NCBI GenBank assembly: GCA_021740825.1
Contig: JAIOZA010000004.1
Location: forward strand, 62,001 to 126,000
Origin: Bacteroidia bacterium
GTDB taxonomy: Bacteria > Bacteroidota > Bacteroidia > B-17B0 > Aurantibacillaceae
Direction of reading: 5' to 3'
DNA: 64,000 bases
The notes under the pieces are model-generated. The model was not told where the DNA came from, made no database searches, and saw nothing but the letters and a program-made list of their open reading frames with translations. Each line of letters begins with the position of its first letter. Within the stretch, counting starts at the first letter, position 1. Of the stretch, positions 63,674 to 64,000 are shown piece after piece. The position numbers and the translations under genes are program-made.

Positions 63674-64000
63674 ATGGCATACGATTTTAAAAATAGCCCA
63701 ACTGTTGACCAAGTAGGTATAGAGGAAAGAGTGGCTCGCTTTAATACCCGCAGTATTAAAAAAGGAAGCAAAGTGCAAGTATTGAAATTGGCACTTAACA
63801 TGATAGATTTAACGACGCTTGAAGGAAAAGATACAGAAGGGAAAGTGAAACAAATGTGCTACAAAGCCATGCATCCGCATTTAGCGTTGCCAAATTTACC
63901 AAGTACAGCGGCAGTTTGTGTTTATCCTACCATGGTAAAAGTAGCAAAAGAAGCATTAAAGGGAAGTAAAGTTAAAGTGGCTTCTGTGTCAACGGCTTTT
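63674..64000 (+). CDS. deoC: Deoxyribose-phosphate aldolase, 5' part (runs off the right edge)
   Basis: The first 109 codons are present. The residues MAYDFKNSPTVDQVGIEER, then KLALNMIDLTTLEGKDTEGKV, MHPHLALPNLPSTAAVCVYP and VKVASVSTAF match the longer (type 2) DeoC class, which has the Asp-containing LTTLEG segment early. The catalytic lysine lies beyond the edge. The enzyme splits deoxyribose 5-phosphate into glyceraldehyde 3-phosphate and acetaldehyde. Confidence 0.9.
   Translation, partial: MAYDFKNSPTVDQVGIEERVARFNTRSIKKGSKVQVLKLALNMIDLTTLEGKDTEGKVKQMCYKAMHPHLALPNLPSTAAVCVYPTMVKVAKEALKGSKVKVASVSTAF

Overview
The window is AT-rich bacterial chromosome from a member of the Bacteroidota (Flavobacteriia or a close uncultured relative). 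Evidence: several gene starts are preceded by the Bacteroidota promoter pattern TTG-N19-21-TAnnTTTG. There are type IX secretion substrates with both C-terminal sorting styles and a PorP/SprF protein. A bacillithiol gene (bshC), a complete nuo operon with separate nuoC and nuoD and a short NuoG, and a two-subunit succinyl-CoA:3-ketoacid CoA-transferase are also present. I found no rRNA, tRNA or CRISPR array, and no gap between genes longer than about 300 bases.

Layout. 1-2042: start of a large secreted adhesin-like protein that runs off the left edge. 2275-9519 (+): penicillin-binding protein 1A, CoA-transferase subunits A and B split by a lipoprotein gene, two envelope glycan-type genes and a small membrane protein. 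9528-12819 (-): fhs then bshC. 13113-18805 (+): a three-gene MukBEF-like condensin (MksF-MksE-MksB) with no nuclease subunit. 19058-28497 (+): a 2837-residue SprB-repeat protein followed 2 bases later by a PorP/SprF gene. 28550-37479: psd, a secreted SGNH-type esterase, mfd, etfBA, a bifunctional-nuclease family gene, yraN and a DUF4412-type gene.

37695-52567 (+): the full NADH:quinone oxidoreductase operon nuoA-N. It is interrupted by two lipoprotein genes and by a four-helix-bundle (S23-type) gene flanked by inverted repeats. Short repeats of one related family fill five gaps of this operon. 52671-55258: a universal stress protein and, on the other strand, dnaX. dnaX needs a -1 frameshift or polymerase slippage at an A10 run to make its full-length product.

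55365-59389 is an accessory stretch: a carboxypeptidase-regulatory-like protein, two small envelope proteins, a Kelch-like membrane protein bracketed by 15-bp repeats, and an ORF6N-domain gene. The ORF6N gene lies between two copies of the 3' end of comM, like a tiny cassette inserted at the comM tail. 59455-64000: comM, a secreted protein, a GNAT/FemAB-like protein, an APS kinase without an ATG start, and the beginning of deoC.

The strongest candidates for something undescribed are the ORF6N cassette at the comM 3' end, the repeat family with its S23-gene version inside the nuo operon, the hairpin-plus-A10 slippage site in dnaX, and the condensin operon without its JetD/MksG partner.
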